Origin: a bacterium
GTDB lineage: Bacteria > Myxococcota_A > Polyangia > Nannocystales > Nannocystaceae
Length of the DNA stretch: 64,000 nt
NCBI GenBank assembly: GCA_024742475.1
Contig: JANSYI010000009.1
Coordinates: forward strand, 186,001-250,000
Direction of reading: 5' to 3'
Below are positions 1 through 9,312 of the stretch, one piece after another. The notes under the pieces are model-generated. The model was not told where the DNA came from and searched no databases. It saw nothing but the letters and a program-made list of their open reading frames with translations. The position numbers and the translations under genes were made by a program. How positions within the stretch are numbered: position 1 is the stretch's first letter; the number at the start of each line of letters is the position of its first letter.

Positions 1-139
1 GGTTCCACACATGACCCGACCCACAGAAATTTTTCGCAGCCCCTCCGTGGTCACGTGATCAGGCGGCCCGTGCATGGAGTGCTTCGCGCGTTCTTTGGTC
101 GGGTCGTGTCGGCTCTGGTATGCACGGCAGAGCACGGCC

Positions 140-895
140 ATGTTCGATCGTACGCGCACCCTGCTGTTGACGGGCCTGTTGGTCACCGTCGCGAGCTGCA
201 AAGGCAACGTCGAGTTGAAGACGTTGGGGAACGAGGCTCCCTCGCGCCGATCTGCGGCCTCGTTCGTTCACTGCATCGAGGCGGGCACCAGCCAGTGCGT
301 CACCCAAGAGAACGTCTCGGGTGGCTGGGACGCGTTCTATCTGCTGCAGTGGATGGCCGACGGCTCGCCGGTCTCCGTGATGTACGCCCTGCCCGGAGAG
401 CTTGCCGCGCACGAGGACCCACGCATGGTGCAGCAGCGCCTCGTCGGGGAGGTGGAGCGCTACGCCAACGCGGTGCGCGGGGCCGAGTGCGACCCCGTCG
501 ACTCGATGCAGATGGCGCCGCTCATCGACAAGGCCGCGCAACTGGCCGCCGACCGGCTCGGTCGCCTGGGCATGCTCGAAGGAAGCCTGCAGGTCATCAT
601 CGAGGGCCTCTCCGCCGAAGCGCACGAAGGCCTCGATGGCGGCGAGCTCGTGCGGATGGACTGCAACTACGACCCGTACCGTCTGTACATCGCGACCCGA
701 CAGTTCGACGACGGCGTCATGCGAGTGCTGGGCATGTCGACGATGATGCCAACCGCGCTCGGAGGCGACATCCCCAGCCGGGACGTGGTCGACGAGCGCC
801 TGCAGTCCCGAACGCTGGGCCTCGACAACGGGCCAACGCCGATGGTCGACGGTGGCATCAACGCCTGGTTGCCCTTCGAAGTGGAGCTGTTCTGA
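140..895 (+). CDS. Putative lipoprotein of unknown function
   Basis: A 251-residue protein. The ATG at 140 gives a clean lipoprotein signal: Arg-containing N-region, hydrophobic run and a lipobox ending VASCKG, so the mature protein should be lipid-anchored. The reading frame is open further upstream, but those starts would bury the signal peptide. I recognise no domain in the remainder, which is acidic with few cysteines. The stop codon overlaps the ATG of the next gene (TGATG), so the two are probably translationally coupled and functionally linked. No function can be assigned from sequence. Confidence 0.72.
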   Translation: MFDRTRTLLLTGLLVTVASCKGNVELKTLGNEAPSRRSAASFVHCIEAGTSQCVTQENVSGGWDAFYLLQWMADGSPVSVMYALPGELAAHEDPRMVQQRLVGEVERYANAVRGAECDPVDSMQMAPLIDKAAQLAADRLGRLGMLEGSLQVIIEGLSAEAHEGLDGGELVRMDCNYDPYRLYIATRQFDDGVMRVLGMSTMMPTALGGDIPSRDVVDERLQSRTLGLDNGPTPMVDGGINAWLPFEVELF

Positions 896-1734
896 TGATC
901 GCCCAACTCGTCCTCGCTCTCACCACGCTCCTGCAGCCCGCCGACGACCGGTCCGCGTCCACGCTGTCGCTCGACCGCATCACCAGCTTTCCCAACGTCG
1001 TCGTCAATCACGTCAACGGAAGCATCGGCACCGAGTCGCTCCCGGTCGGCAACGGCGTCACCGTCGATCCCGGCGTGTTCGTGACGATCGGCCAAAACAA
1101 GGTCCAAGTCTTCGATCACGACGCCGCCGTCCTGCAGAACGGGCTGGTGACCGATGGCACCGTCGCGCAGGAGTGCAGGAGCGGCTGCCCCGCGGTCCTG
1201 TTCGACGCGTTTCAATACGAGTGGCTCAAGATGGCGGTCGAGGCGTCCTACCTCGACGTCGACATCGCCACGCGCGTGCTGTTCGCGGCCGATGCCGCCG
1301 TGCCGGCCCAGACCCTGCTGATGTCGGCCTATGCCGCCGCGGAGACCCGGCCCGGTGCCGTGCCGACGCTGTCGGTGCTCGTGAACATGGCCGGCCGCGG
1401 GTTGCGGGCGCAGCCGGTGTTCCTGCTCCCGCCCGAGGGCCTCGAGCTGCAGCAAGGCTCCGCCGCTCTCGGGCTGACGATCGAGTTCGACAGCAACGAG
1501 TTCGTCATTCGAGGCGAGGACGCCACCCTCGGCCGCAGCGGTCGTCGCGGCAAGTCGCTCGCCGACGTTCGCAAGGTGCTCGCCGGGGTCAAGAAGCGGC
1601 ACCCCGGCAAGGACGCGATCATCTTGGTGCCGCGGGCCGGCGTGACCGTGGGCGAGCTGATGACGCTCGTGCAGGTGATTCGCACGAGCTACCCGCGCAT
1701 CGTGTTGAGCCTGGGTCAAGACGTCGTCATCTGA
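895..1734 (+). CDS. Secreted protein with C-terminal ExbD/TolR-like domain
   Basis: A 279-residue protein whose ATG overlaps the upstream lipoprotein stop by one base. Residues 1-15 are a short hydrophobic export signal. The last ~80 residues read like the periplasmic domain of ExbD/TolR proteins: a segment around GKSLADVRKVL, then PGKDAIILVPRAGVTVGELM and an RIVLSLG strand before the end. The classical ExbD N-terminal membrane anchor is missing unless the signal is uncleaved, and no ExbB/TolQ gene is adjacent, so a motor role is not implied. A decayed copy of its 3' end lies 2,970 bp downstream (4661-4714). Confidence 0.6.
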   Translation: MIAQLVLALTTLLQPADDRSASTLSLDRITSFPNVVVNHVNGSIGTESLPVGNGVTVDPGVFVTIGQNKVQVFDHDAAVLQNGLVTDGTVAQECRSGCPAVLFDAFQYEWLKMAVEASYLDVDIATRVLFAADAAVPAQTLLMSAYAAAETRPGAVPTLSVLVNMAGRGLRAQPVFLLPPEGLELQQGSAALGLTIEFDSNEFVIRGEDATLGRSGRRGKSLADVRKVLAGVKKRHPGKDAIILVPRAGVTVGELMTLVQVIRTSYPRIVLSLGQDVVI

Positions 1735-1803
1735 GCCCGGCGGCGCAGACCGGTTCCATTCTGCATGGCCTGGCGATAGATTCGCCGCAGAGGGACGTTC
1801 GTC

Positions 1804-2085
1804 GTGAAAGGGGTCCTGATCTCACTCGTGCTGGCCGGCAGTCTCGTCGGTGTCCCCGCGCCACCCGACGACGTGCCTCCGGCCAGCTTCGACCTCGAGT
1901 GGAACGCGCCAGCGGGCTGCTCGAGCGCCGAAGCCGTCGAGGCTCGGGTTGCGGCCCTGCTCACATCCCCGCCGCGCGGAGAGGGCGAAGCGCGGGTGGT
2001 CGCCGACGTCGTCGAGCGCTTCGGCGGCGTGCACATGACGCTCACGACGACCTTCGTGGGGGCCACGGATGTGCGCGAGGTGGAG
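1804..2085 (+). pseudogene. 3'-truncated secreted-protein gene
   Basis: Starts at GTG 1804 with a signal peptide (MKGVLISLVLAGSLVG) and a mature start of the type DLEWNAPAGCSSAEAVEARV, a pattern I associate with a myxobacterial exported domain that normally continues well beyond 100 residues. Coding character persists through about VGATDVREVE (about 2080), after which the frame becomes proline/glycine-rich and runs antisense into the lipoprotein gene at 2158-3087. I read it as the 5' remnant of a gene cut by the lower-GC segment; the end coordinate is approximate. The frame nominally stays open to 2451, so an expressed chimaeric product cannot be excluded. Confidence 0.5.
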
Positions 2086-2157
2086 CCCGTGCTTGTGCCC
2101 CCGGTCGTGGAGGACAAACACCGAAGCGGAGGGGGGGCAGACGACTACCCGAACTCC

Positions 2158-3087
2158 CTAGATAAGATCGTAGGTCAGGGTGACGCTGGAACCGGCCCGC
2201 CGCACAACGAGGGTGAAGCTCGTCGCTCCCTGGACAGCCTCCCAGGCATCGAATGCGCCCCCAATCGTGGTGATGTCGTAGCCGTTGAGCGTGACGGGAA
2301 CATCGCCGGTTCGAATCCCGAGCTCATGGATAAGCTCTCCTCTGGTCACGGAGGCGAACTCGTAGGAACCGCTCCCATCCGGCTCGATGCGGGCGTCCTC
2401 CAGGTAGAGACAGCCAGGCTGGGCGATGATCTTGTCCACGAATCCGGTTGAGACCTGCAACGTCCCACGCACATCGGTGAAGCTGTAGCTTCCATCGATG
2501 AAGGAGCAATCCGCAGCCGAGGGGTAGACCTCGTAGGCCATCGAGATGGTGCAGTCCTGCACGCCGTCGCGGTCGCCATAGACGATCGAGGGAAACTGGA
2601 ATCCAATGCTGGCCGCGTCCGCGTCGAGCGCTGCGTCCTCGACCTCGCCGTCGTTGCAGTTGTTTGCGAAGCTGGGATCTGGGACGAGCGAAAAGCAGAC
2701 GTTCCGCGCGTCCTGGTAGATGTTGCTTCGCAGGTTCACCACGTCAGATGGAAGCGAGATGCTCCCGTCCATAGGGACGACGTTTCCAGCCATGTTGGAG
2801 GTCAGCCAGTCGTGCGTCTCCTGAGCCGTGCACCAGCACCCTTGCGGCTTACTTCCGTCGTCAGCATAGACGACGTCGAACTCGGTCCCGCTGCCGTCTT
2901 CGTAGGTCGCGTTGTCGGCTCGAGTGCACCACAGATGGCCGGGCTCAGGCATCGGGCCTTCCGTATCGCCGTCCGTGTCCGACGGAAATGAGCCGCTCGG
3001 CTGAGGGTCCGCAGGCCCCACTCCCTCCGCGCACGCCGCAAGGAGCAGTGGGACGAGCAACATATGACGAATCTTCCTGTTTGCCAT
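2158..3087 (-). CDS. Lipoprotein with C-terminal PDZ-like domain
   Basis: A 309-residue protein. The ATG at 3087 gives MANRKIRHMLLVPLLLAACAEG, a positively charged N-region followed by a lipobox (LAAC). The ATG at 3063 has a better ribosome-binding site (AGGAAGA) but would lack the charged residues. The middle is Cys- and Asp-rich with no recognised family. The last ~70 residues (GELIHELGIRTGDVPVTLNG onward) resemble the PDZ fold found at the end of GspC proteins: a leucine-rich entry, a G-x-R-x-GD turn and a final beta strand. Base composition is visibly less GC-rich than the flanks, suggesting acquisition. Confidence 0.65.
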   Translation of the reverse strand: MANRKIRHMLLVPLLLAACAEGVGPADPQPSGSFPSDTDGDTEGPMPEPGHLWCTRADNATYEDGSGTEFDVVYADDGSKPQGCWCTAQETHDWLTSNMAGNVVPMDGSISLPSDVVNLRSNIYQDARNVCFSLVPDPSFANNCNDGEVEDAALDADAASIGFQFPSIVYGDRDGVQDCTISMAYEVYPSAADCSFIDGSYSFTDVRGTLQVSTGFVDKIIAQPGCLYLEDARIEPDGSGSYEFASVTRGELIHELGIRTGDVPVTLNGYDITTIGGAFDAWEAVQGATSFTLVVRRAGSSVTLTYDLI

Positions 3088-3247
3088 CGCTTGGAAGTAG
3101 ACACGCGGCCAGGACGCCTGCAACAACTTCCATCACGCCATGAGACCGACTTCTCACTCGGACTGACCGGCTCCGTCGATCGGCCACGCAGCCGCCGCCG
3201 TACTCGTCGACTTGACACATCCGCGAACGCACGGCGATCTTGGATCG

Positions 3248-4342
3248 ATGCGTCGCAGGAGCTCTGTCTGTGTGCTCCCTTGGCTCGTGCTCGGCTGTGC
3301 ACCCGACGCCGGGATCCAACTTCCGCCTACGGAGGAAGCCTACGGAGGAACTCAAGTACGGCTGCACACCACGAGCGAGCGAGCAATCTGCGAAGGAACG
3401 GGCCCTTCGATGGAGAAGATGCTCTCGTTCCTGGGCCGAGAGACCGAACTCGGCGATTTGGAGCAACCGGTTGACGTCTATCTTCTGGCCGAGGAACAAG
3501 TTGTCGAGACCTGTGGGCTCGGCATTGACGACGTCTATGCGTGCGCTTTCGTCGCGGAGCCCAACCCGGTCGTCGTGACGAGCTACCTCCCTACCGAGCA
3601 TGAGCTCGTCCATGCGTATCTGTCCCTGAAGCAGGACGAGCCGAAGACCCGGTACGCATTCCTCGAAGAGGGTCTCGCTTCTGTGTACGGGAGGGACGGC
3701 TCCAGTTCCGCGCCGACAACGTCCCTTGAGGAGGGACTCCCCTTCGACCGCTCTCTCCCACTCGACCAGTACCCTCGAGCGGCACACTTCATGAACTTCG
3801 TCATCGATGAGTTCGGCCCTGCCGCCGCAGCTCGGGTGGTTCTCGCGTCATCCGAAGTACGGGATATGGATGCACTCAACTCGACGTTCATCGAGACGCT
3901 TGGGACCTCAATAAACGCACTCGCGGAACTTTACGAGCAGGAGTCTGTCTCCTGTACGAGCGCGGGGTGGCAGCGGGGCTACGACTGCGGAGCCCCGGCC
4001 GAGGAGTGGCACCTCTCCGGAACGCTTCAACTCGACATCGGTCGCGAGTGTCGCTCCCCGACAGTCCTGGGCTCGTCAGACGGCCCAGCGTTCGAACGGT
4101 TCACGCTGGAATTCCCCGAAGCGACGACCGTATCCATCCGAATGGACACGCCTGTCGAGGAGCACCATGCGACCATCCGGCTCACGAAGTGTGGCACGTG
4201 CGATGACGAGTTTTCGTTCGTGTACGACCTCTCCAGGGGACCCCTCTTCGAGCTGCAGTTGGACCCGGGGAAATACGTCCTGAGAACGCTCTACTCCAGC
4301 GGGCAGAGCGAGCCTGGAGTTTTAGTGATTCGCCAGCAATAG
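3248..4342 (+). CDS. Putative HExxH zinc-metallopeptidase lipoprotein
   Basis: A 364-residue protein. ATG 3248 is preferred over upstream starts because it gives MRRRSSVCVLPWLVLGCAPD, a lipoprotein signal. Residues 118-122 are HELVH inside TEHELVHAYL, the zinc-binding helix of gluzincin-type peptidases. A glutamate pair follows at about 140-141 (FLEEGLAS), suitable as the third zinc ligand. The C-terminal ~130 residues, beginning after a Cys-containing linker, look beta-rich and could be a carbohydrate- or protein-binding module. Divergent from the PDZ lipoprotein with about 160 bp between them, and part of the same lower-GC segment. Substrate unknown. Confidence 0.68.
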   Translation: MRRRSSVCVLPWLVLGCAPDAGIQLPPTEEAYGGTQVRLHTTSERAICEGTGPSMEKMLSFLGRETELGDLEQPVDVYLLAEEQVVETCGLGIDDVYACAFVAEPNPVVVTSYLPTEHELVHAYLSLKQDEPKTRYAFLEEGLASVYGRDGSSSAPTTSLEEGLPFDRSLPLDQYPRAAHFMNFVIDEFGPAAAARVVLASSEVRDMDALNSTFIETLGTSINALAELYEQESVSCTSAGWQRGYDCGAPAEEWHLSGTLQLDIGRECRSPTVLGSSDGPAFERFTLEFPEATTVSIRMDTPVEEHHATIRLTKCGTCDDEFSFVYDLSRGPLFELQLDPGKYVLRTLYSSGQSEPGVLVIRQQ

Positions 4343-4660
4343 CTGACCAGGGCCCGAACCTGAGCGAGGGGCCCGACCCGGACGAGCGGTGAGGGGGAGG
4401 AGAGAATTCAACACCGAAGATGAACGCCGGAGTTGCGCGCTTGCACGTAGCTTGAGGGGATGAAGAACCGGGAGAGCGCGCTGTCCCACCCAGCCGGGGA
4501 AGATGTCCTCCACGTCGCCGAACTCGTTGTCTCGCAGCATCCGGCAGTCCGGCACTTCTCGCACTCAGGAGAGAACTTGCCTTCGTGACCATCGCGCCAG
4601 TTCGAAAAAGTCAACCGTTTGAGCTGGGCATGCCAGTAGGCTGCCGTCGATCGCCCAGAG
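4343..4660. other. Intergenic stretch without recognisable gene
   Basis: About 320 bp between the HExxH lipoprotein and the relict gene end at 4661. Open frames here lack start sites, ribosome-binding sites and recognisable protein character. I see no terminator hairpin with a T-run. The sequence probably represents degraded coding or transposition debris at the right edge of the lower-GC segment. Confidence 0.45.
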
Positions 4661-4714
4661 ACCCGCGCATCGTGTCGAGCCTGGGCCAAGACGTCGTCAT
4701 CCGAGCCCGGCTGC
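4661..4714 (+). pseudogene. Decayed copy of the 3' end of the ExbD-like gene
   Basis: This 54-bp stretch matches 1691-1744 (last ~14 codons, stop and a few downstream bases of the ExbD-like gene) with only four mismatches. One mismatch destroys the stop codon (TGA to CGA). Immediately upstream the similarity fades, so only the gene end is preserved. The pair forms same-orientation repeats bracketing the lower-GC segment. It may be a relict of a tandem duplication, of a paralogous gene end, or of integration at a gene 3' end. Confidence 0.7.
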
Positions 4715-4729
4715 CCCCCGGCGAGACGC

Positions 4730-6550
4730 TCACTCCGTCGCGGGCAGCGAGACCGCGAGCACTGCATCCGCGCGCTCGGCAAACGTCGCAACATCCTTCA
4801 GCGGAGCCGAGCAGCTGTTCGCAGTGCACAGGTACACCGCGGGCGTGCCGATGTCCGGGTAGCGCTCGCCGGGCAGGGAGCGTTCGACGTGGGCGCGGGG
4901 CTCGGGGTAGGTGAGGGCGGCGCGGTGCAGGGCGTCGGTGGTGGCGTCGTCGTCGGGGCCGACGACGGTGATGTCGACCGTGGGGAGCACCAGCTCTTCG
5001 AGCGCGAGCACGTAGGTGCCGATGATGCGGCCCTCGTCGGGGCGGGCTGGGGCGACGGCGACCAGGGCCCGGCGGGCTGCGGCGAGGTAGGGTGTGTCCT
5101 CGCCGTGGGAAGTGCGATGCAGGCGGAGCAGGGCGCGGGCGGCCAGGGCGTTCTCCTCGAGGGGCATGCGGCGCTGCGCCAGTACGCCGATGGCGGCAGG
5201 GTCGGGCGTGTGGGCGAACAGGCCGCCGGCTTCGGGGTCCGCGAGGGCGTCCAGCATGGCGTCGGCCAGCGCGGTCGCGCGTTGCAGCCACAGCTCGTCG
5301 TCGGTCGCTCGGTGCAGCGCCATGAAGCCCCACAGCATCGCCGCCTGGTCGCGGAGGTAGCGGAGGCCGCCCGGGTCGTCTTCGCCGTGACGGAAGAGGC
5401 CGCGCTCGTCCTGGTGCGTGCGGACGAGCCGCTGCGCCGTCGCGATCGCGTCTTGCAGCGGCCCCGCATCGCCCGCGGCGATCGACAGCTCGACGAGCCC
5501 GCGGATCATCAGCCCGTTGAGGTCGGCGTAGACGTTCGTGTCGATGCGCGGCAGCCCGAGCGCCCGCCGAGCCTCATCGGACATCGCGTAGTACTGCGTG
5601 CCCAGTACGGCCGTGCCGCCCTCGGGCCGAAAGTCGGCGTCCTGGCTGGTCGCATACCCACCCTCGTCGTCGCGCATGAACGTGTTCATGTAGCCGCGCA
5701 CCGCCTGCGCCGGCTCCAGCCACTGGGCGTCGCCGGTCACCCGCGCGCCGATCGAAAACGACGCGAGCGCACCGGCTTGAATCGCGGTGATCTTCTCGTA
5801 GTGCGGGTGGTCCCAGTCGCCCTTGAGCGAGTACTGGTACATGCCGCCCCACACCGGATCGACCAGCCTCGCCTGGCCGGCCAGCGTCTCGACCGCGCGC
5901 TGTTGCCACTGCGTCTCGCCGTGCGTGCGTACGCGCCATAGCGCGTGCTCGAGGGGTTCGGAGAATGGGTACTTCTGCATCTTGCCCCATCCGCCGGCCG
6001 ACGCCTCGTAGTAGCGGTCGAGCTGCGCGATCGCGTCGCGGCGCTGCGCGTCGAGCTCGGTGGGGACCTTCGCGACCTTCGCCTTGCGAGGGCGCCGCTT
6101 CAGCGTGCCCGCGTCTCGCTCGGCGACCAGGTCACGCAAGAGGTCGGCGAACGCCTCGGGCTCTTGATACCCGCGAAGCTCGAGCACTCGCTGGCCCGAT
6201 GGCGTCAGCACGGCGGTCGCCGGCCAGCCCCAGGCCCGGTAGCGCTCGGCCACGTCGGGTCGCGCGTCGGAGTCGACCCGCAACGTGACGAAGTGCTCCC
6301 CGAGCAGCCCGGCCACCTCGGGGTTCGCGTAGGTCTCCTCATCCATCACGTGGCACCAGTGGCACCACGACGCGACCACGTTGATCAGGATGATGCGGTC
6401 CTCGGACTGCGCGCGCTCGAACGCCTCGGCGCTCCAGTCCGACCAGACGGTCTCGGACGCAGTGGTCTGCGCAGGCGCCTGAGTGGGGCTGTCGGTCTGT
6501 GCGGCACAGCCGCCGAACATCAGCGCCAAGGCGATCGCGAAACGTCCCAT
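4730..6550 (-). CDS. DUF255 / thioredoxin-domain protein (YyaL/SSP411 family), exported
   Basis: A 606-residue protein. ATG 6550 yields a lipoprotein-like signal ([18 protein letters not shown]). The N-terminal thioredoxin-like domain carries WCHWCH at 62-67 followed by [13 protein letters not shown], the hallmark of the DUF255/SSP411 family (YyaL, mammalian SPATA20). The rest is an alpha/alpha-barrel region resembling N-acylglucosamine 2-epimerases (segments such as [16 protein letters not shown] and [16 protein letters not shown]). Most relatives start ACHWCHVM and are cytoplasmic; the export signal and Trp instead of Ala are notable. A thiol-redox role is likely, but the family's reaction is not established. 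Confidence 0.85.
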   Translation of the reverse strand: MGRFAIALALMFGGCAAQTDSPTQAPAQTTASETVWSDWSAEAFERAQSEDRIILINVVASWCHWCHVMDEETYANPEVAGLLGEHFVTLRVDSDARPDVAERYRAWGWPATAVLTPSGQRVLELRGYQEPEAFADLLRDLVAERDAGTLKRRPRKAKVAKVPTELDAQRRDAIAQLDRYYEASAGGWGKMQKYPFSEPLEHALWRVRTHGETQWQQRAVETLAGQARLVDPVWGGMYQYSLKGDWDHPHYEKITAIQAGALASFSIGARVTGDAQWLEPAQAVRGYMNTFMRDDEGGYATSQDADFRPEGGTAVLGTQYYAMSDEARRALGLPRIDTNVYADLNGLMIRGLVELSIAAGDAGPLQDAIATAQRLVRTHQDERGLFRHGEDDPGGLRYLRDQAAMLWGFMALHRATDDELWLQRATALADAMLDALADPEAGGLFAHTPDPAAIGVLAQRRMPLEENALAARALLRLHRTSHGEDTPYLAAARRALVAVAPARPDEGRIIGTYVLALEELVLPTVDITVVGPDDDATTDALHRAALTYPEPRAHVERSLPGERYPDIGTPAVYLCTANSCSAPLKDVATFAERADAVLAVSLPATE

Positions 6551-6655
6551 CTGCTCACGATACGGTGCCGCTCCGCCGGCGGATCGGCCGCCTGGGGCGC
6601 GTCGTGCGGGGTGTTCGTGCGTTCGCGCGCGGGCCCGGGTACTTTGGGAGGGCGC

Positions 6656-6937
6656 GTGCACTGGGCAGTTCAGCTTGGTCTGGCCCTGTACGGGCTCAAT
6701 CTCGGCGTCGGCGTGGCGGCGCGCTTCGCAGGCGCGCGCTTCGGGCTGTGGCACCACGTGCTCTACGCCCTCGTCGCGACCTCGGCGCTCTTGGCCACCG
6801 TGCTCGCCTATCACCCCGCGCTCCTGCTCACGGTTGCGGCCCTCGCGACGATACCTATGCCGTCTGCGCGGTCGGCCTGGCACCCCACCTTGGCGCTGCT
6901 CGGTTTCTCCGGCTACCTGCTCGCCGCGTTCGTCTGA
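6656..6937 (+). CDS. Small integral membrane protein
   Basis: A 93-residue protein from GTG 6656, preceded by GGGAGG a few bases upstream. It is almost entirely hydrophobic with about three membrane segments and few charged residues (for example [15 protein letters not shown] and [11 protein letters not shown]). It ends seven bases before the nitroreductase start and so probably leads that transcript. No family recognised. The start codon and even the coding status rest on composition and spacing only. Confidence 0.5.
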   Translation: MHWAVQLGLALYGLNLGVGVAARFAGARFGLWHHVLYALVATSALLATVLAYHPALLLTVAALATIPMPSARSAWHPTLALLGFSGYLLAAFV

Positions 6938-6944
6938 ACCTCCC

Positions 6945-7742
6945 ATGGAATTCCGAGACGTCATCCTCCGACGCCGTACGACCAACGGCCCCTTCGAGCC
7001 CACGCCGGTCTCCCTCGAGCACCAGCACCGCTTGATGGAGGCCGCCTCTCGGGCGCCGAGCCACTTCAACTCGCAGCCGTGGCGGTTCGTCCTGATCACC
7101 GACGACACCCTCCGCGAGACCATCTCCGAGATCGCCGGGCGCACCATGGGCGAGCTCATGGGCGGCGGTCGGTTCTTTTCGCGCTACAAGAAGTACTTCC
7201 GCTTCTCGCAGGCCGAGATGGACGAGCGGCGCGACGGCATCTTCATCGACCAGCTGCCCGGACCGCTCAAGCCGTTCATCAAGCAGGTCTTCTCGCCGCT
7301 GGGCGCCAAGCTCATGAACAAGCTCGGCGTGGCCAAGACGCTCGGCAAGGACAACGAAAAGCTGGTCGCGGGCTCTCCGCTGCTGCTCGCGGCGCTGCTG
7401 ACCAAGGAGGAGTATCGCAAGGAGGAGCTCAGCGGCTTCTACAGCCTGCTCGGCATGGGGATGGCGATCGAGAACATCTGGCTGACCACCGTCGACTTGG
7501 GCATGGGCATTCAGTTCGTCTCCACGCCCATGGAGTTCCCCGACGCCTGGGCGGAGATCGGCTCGCTCCTGCACGTGCCCGACGACCTCGAGCTCATCGC
7601 GCTGTACCGCTTGGGCTACGTCAAGGAGGGCTCCAAGCGGCCGACGATCGACTGGACGAGTCGGCACCGCAAGCGGCTCGATCAGTACGTCTTCCGCGAC
7701 ACCTGCCTCAGCCCCGAGCCCGACCCACAGGAGGACGCGTGA
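6945..7742 (+). CDS. Nitroreductase-family flavoprotein
   Basis: A 265-residue protein. The start [15 protein letters not shown] and [13 protein letters not shown] is the FMN-binding signature of the nitroreductase fold, and [19 protein letters not shown] is the conserved central helix. An insert of ~60 residues between these ([19 protein letters not shown] onward) is longer than in the small NfsB-type enzymes. The stop overlaps the GTG start of the type III polyketide synthase (GTGA), arguing for coupled expression and a redox step in the same pathway, for example on the polyketide or its precursor. The natural substrate cannot be read from sequence. Confidence 0.88.
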   Translation: MEFRDVILRRRTTNGPFEPTPVSLEHQHRLMEAASRAPSHFNSQPWRFVLITDDTLRETISEIAGRTMGELMGGGRFFSRYKKYFRFSQAEMDERRDGIFIDQLPGPLKPFIKQVFSPLGAKLMNKLGVAKTLGKDNEKLVAGSPLLLAALLTKEEYRKEELSGFYSLLGMGMAIENIWLTTVDLGMGIQFVSTPMEFPDAWAEIGSLLHVPDDLELIALYRLGYVKEGSKRPTIDWTSRHRKRLDQYVFRDTCLSPEPDPQEDA

Positions 7743-8785
7743 CCCCGCGGGTGCTCTCGGTCGGCACCGCGTCTCCGGCCTACGAGGTCCCGCAGGCGGA
7801 GTCCAAGGCTTTCGCCAAGCAGTTCTTCGCGGGCAGCCTGCGCGCGCTCGACCGCATGCTCGGTGCCTTCGACAACACCTGCATCGAGCGGCGGCAGCTC
7901 GTCCGCCCCTTGTCCTGGTACGCCGAGCCTCACCCGTTTCACGAGAAGAACGCGGTGTACTGCGAGGCGGCGATCGAGCTGTCCGTACGGGCGGCCCAGC
8001 AGGCGCTGGCGCGGGCCAAGCTCTCCCCCTCCGACGTCGACGCCGTCGTGTTCGTCTCGACCACGGGCATTCGCACCCCGTCGATCGATGGCGCGCTCAT
8101 CGAGCGCCTGCAGCTGCGTCGTGACACCGTCCGGCTGCCCGTGTGGGGCCTGGGCTGCGCGGGCGGGGCCGCCGGGTTGGCGCGCGCGGCCGAGCTGGTG
8201 CGCGCGCGCGGCAAGCCCGTGCTGCTCGTGACGGCCGAGGTGTGCTCGGCCACCTTCGTGCACGGCGACCGCACCAAGGCCAACCTCATCGCGACCGCGC
8301 TGTTCGGCGATGGCGCGGCCGCGGCCGTCCTGGCGCCGGCCGAGCGCGGCCTCGGGGTCGTCGGCAGCGTCTCGCACCTGCTCGAGGACTCCGAGGACGT
8401 CATGGGGTGGACCGTCGTCGAGGAGGGCCTGCGCGTCCGCTTCGCGCGGAGCATCCCCGCCATCGTGCGCGACGTGGTGCCCCAGATGCGCACGCGTGCA
8501 GCGGCCGCGGTGGGTTTGCCCCCCGAGGCGCTCACGCGCTTCATTCTGCACCCTGGCGGAGCCAAGGTGCTCGACGCCTATCAAGAGGCGCTTGGCGTCG
8601 AGGCCGGTGCGCTAGGCACTGCCTATGACGTGTTGCGCGAGCACGGCAACATGAGCTCGCCGACGGTGCTCTTCGTGCTCGAACGCTTCCTCGCGGAGCA
8701 GACCGACTCCGACGAGCACGGCCTCGTGCTGGGGCTCGGTCCGGGGTTCTCCGCCGAAGGGGTCGTCGTTCGTTGGACGCCCTGA
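7739..8785 (+). CDS. Type III polyketide synthase (chalcone synthase-like)
   Basis: A 348-residue protein starting at a GTG that overlaps the nitroreductase stop. The complete catalytic triad is visible: Cys140 in [11 protein letters not shown], His271 in [12 protein letters not shown] and Asn304 in [21 protein letters not shown] near the end is the family's cyclisation-pocket loop. Length is typical. Such enzymes extend a CoA-linked starter with malonyl-CoA to give alkylpyrones or alkylresorcinols. It overlaps the ICMT-like gene by 13 bp, the same pairing as Bacillus bpsA-bpsB, where the second protein O-methylates the pyrone. The product chain length is unknown. Confidence 0.93.
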   Translation: MTPRVLSVGTASPAYEVPQAESKAFAKQFFAGSLRALDRMLGAFDNTCIERRQLVRPLSWYAEPHPFHEKNAVYCEAAIELSVRAAQQALARAKLSPSDVDAVVFVSTTGIRTPSIDGALIERLQLRRDTVRLPVWGLGCAGGAAGLARAAELVRARGKPVLLVTAEVCSATFVHGDRTKANLIATALFGDGAAAAVLAPAERGLGVVGSVSHLLEDSEDVMGWTVVEEGLRVRFARSIPAIVRDVVPQMRTRAAAAVGLPPEALTRFILHPGGAKVLDAYQEALGVEAGALGTAYDVLREHGNMSSPTVLFVLERFLAEQTDSDEHGLVLGLGPGFSAEGVVVRWTP

Positions 8786-9312
8786 GCGCGGTGACGGCCG
8801 CCTTGCTGGGCGTGTTGGTCGTGCAGCGGGCGCTCGAGCTGAGGCTGGCCAAGCGCAACGAAGCGTGGGCGCGAGCGCAGGGCGCTCGGGAGTTCGGCGC
8901 TCGGCACTACCCCGCGTTCTTCGTGCTGCACGGCGGGTGGATGCTCGGCTGGCTGTACGAAGCCGAGGCGCTGCCGCCTTCGTGGTGGGTGTGGGCCGCG
9001 GTGTTCGCGGCCGCCCAGGGCCTGCGCTACTGGGCCATCGGCACCTTGGGGCCTCGATGGAACACGCGCGTGCTCGTGCTTCCCGGTCGTGCGCCCATCG
9101 TCGCGGGGCCCTACCGGTTCATCCCGCACCCCAACTACGTTGCCGTGGCGCTCGAGCTCGCGGCCGTTCCGCTGGTCGTCGGCGCGACCTGGACCGCGCT
9201 CGTCGCCAGCGTCCTCAACGCGGCACTTCTACTCGGCGTTCGGATCCCCTGCGAGGTGCGGGCGCTTCGCTGGGCCACCGAGGCCACACCAGCAGCGCCG
9301 GAAGCAGCGTGA
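8773..9312 (+). CDS. Isoprenylcysteine carboxyl methyltransferase-like membrane enzyme
   Basis: A 179-residue protein from TTG 8773, overlapping the polyketide synthase end. It contains several membrane helices and the ICMT-type motif GPYRFIPHPNYVAVALEL (cofactor-binding loop), preceded by RWNTRVLVLPG. Paired with a type III polyketide synthase this type of protein methylates the hydroxyl of alkylpyrones in Bacillus (BpsB/YpbQ); that role is inferred here. Its last 98 bp overlap, tail to tail, the coding end of the RND transporter on the other strand. Confidence 0.85.
   Translation: MDALSAVTAALLGVLVVQRALELRLAKRNEAWARAQGAREFGARHYPAFFVLHGGWMLGWLYEAEALPPSWWVWAAVFAAAQGLRYWAIGTLGPRWNTRVLVLPGRAPIVAGPYRFIPHPNYVAVALELAAVPLVVGATWTALVASVLNAALLLGVRIPCEVRALRWATEATPAAPEAA

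Noticed and set aside
55..1734. A single 559-codon plus-strand frame from 55 to 1734
   Set aside because: The first 280 codons are Arg-rich and out of frame with the lipoprotein at 140-895; only the part from ATG 895 is a real gene.
2308..2319. tRNA T-arm-like string GGTTCGAATCCC
   Set aside because: It lies inside the PDZ lipoprotein coding sequence, its flanks do not form a T-stem, and no acceptor or anticodon arms can be found around it.
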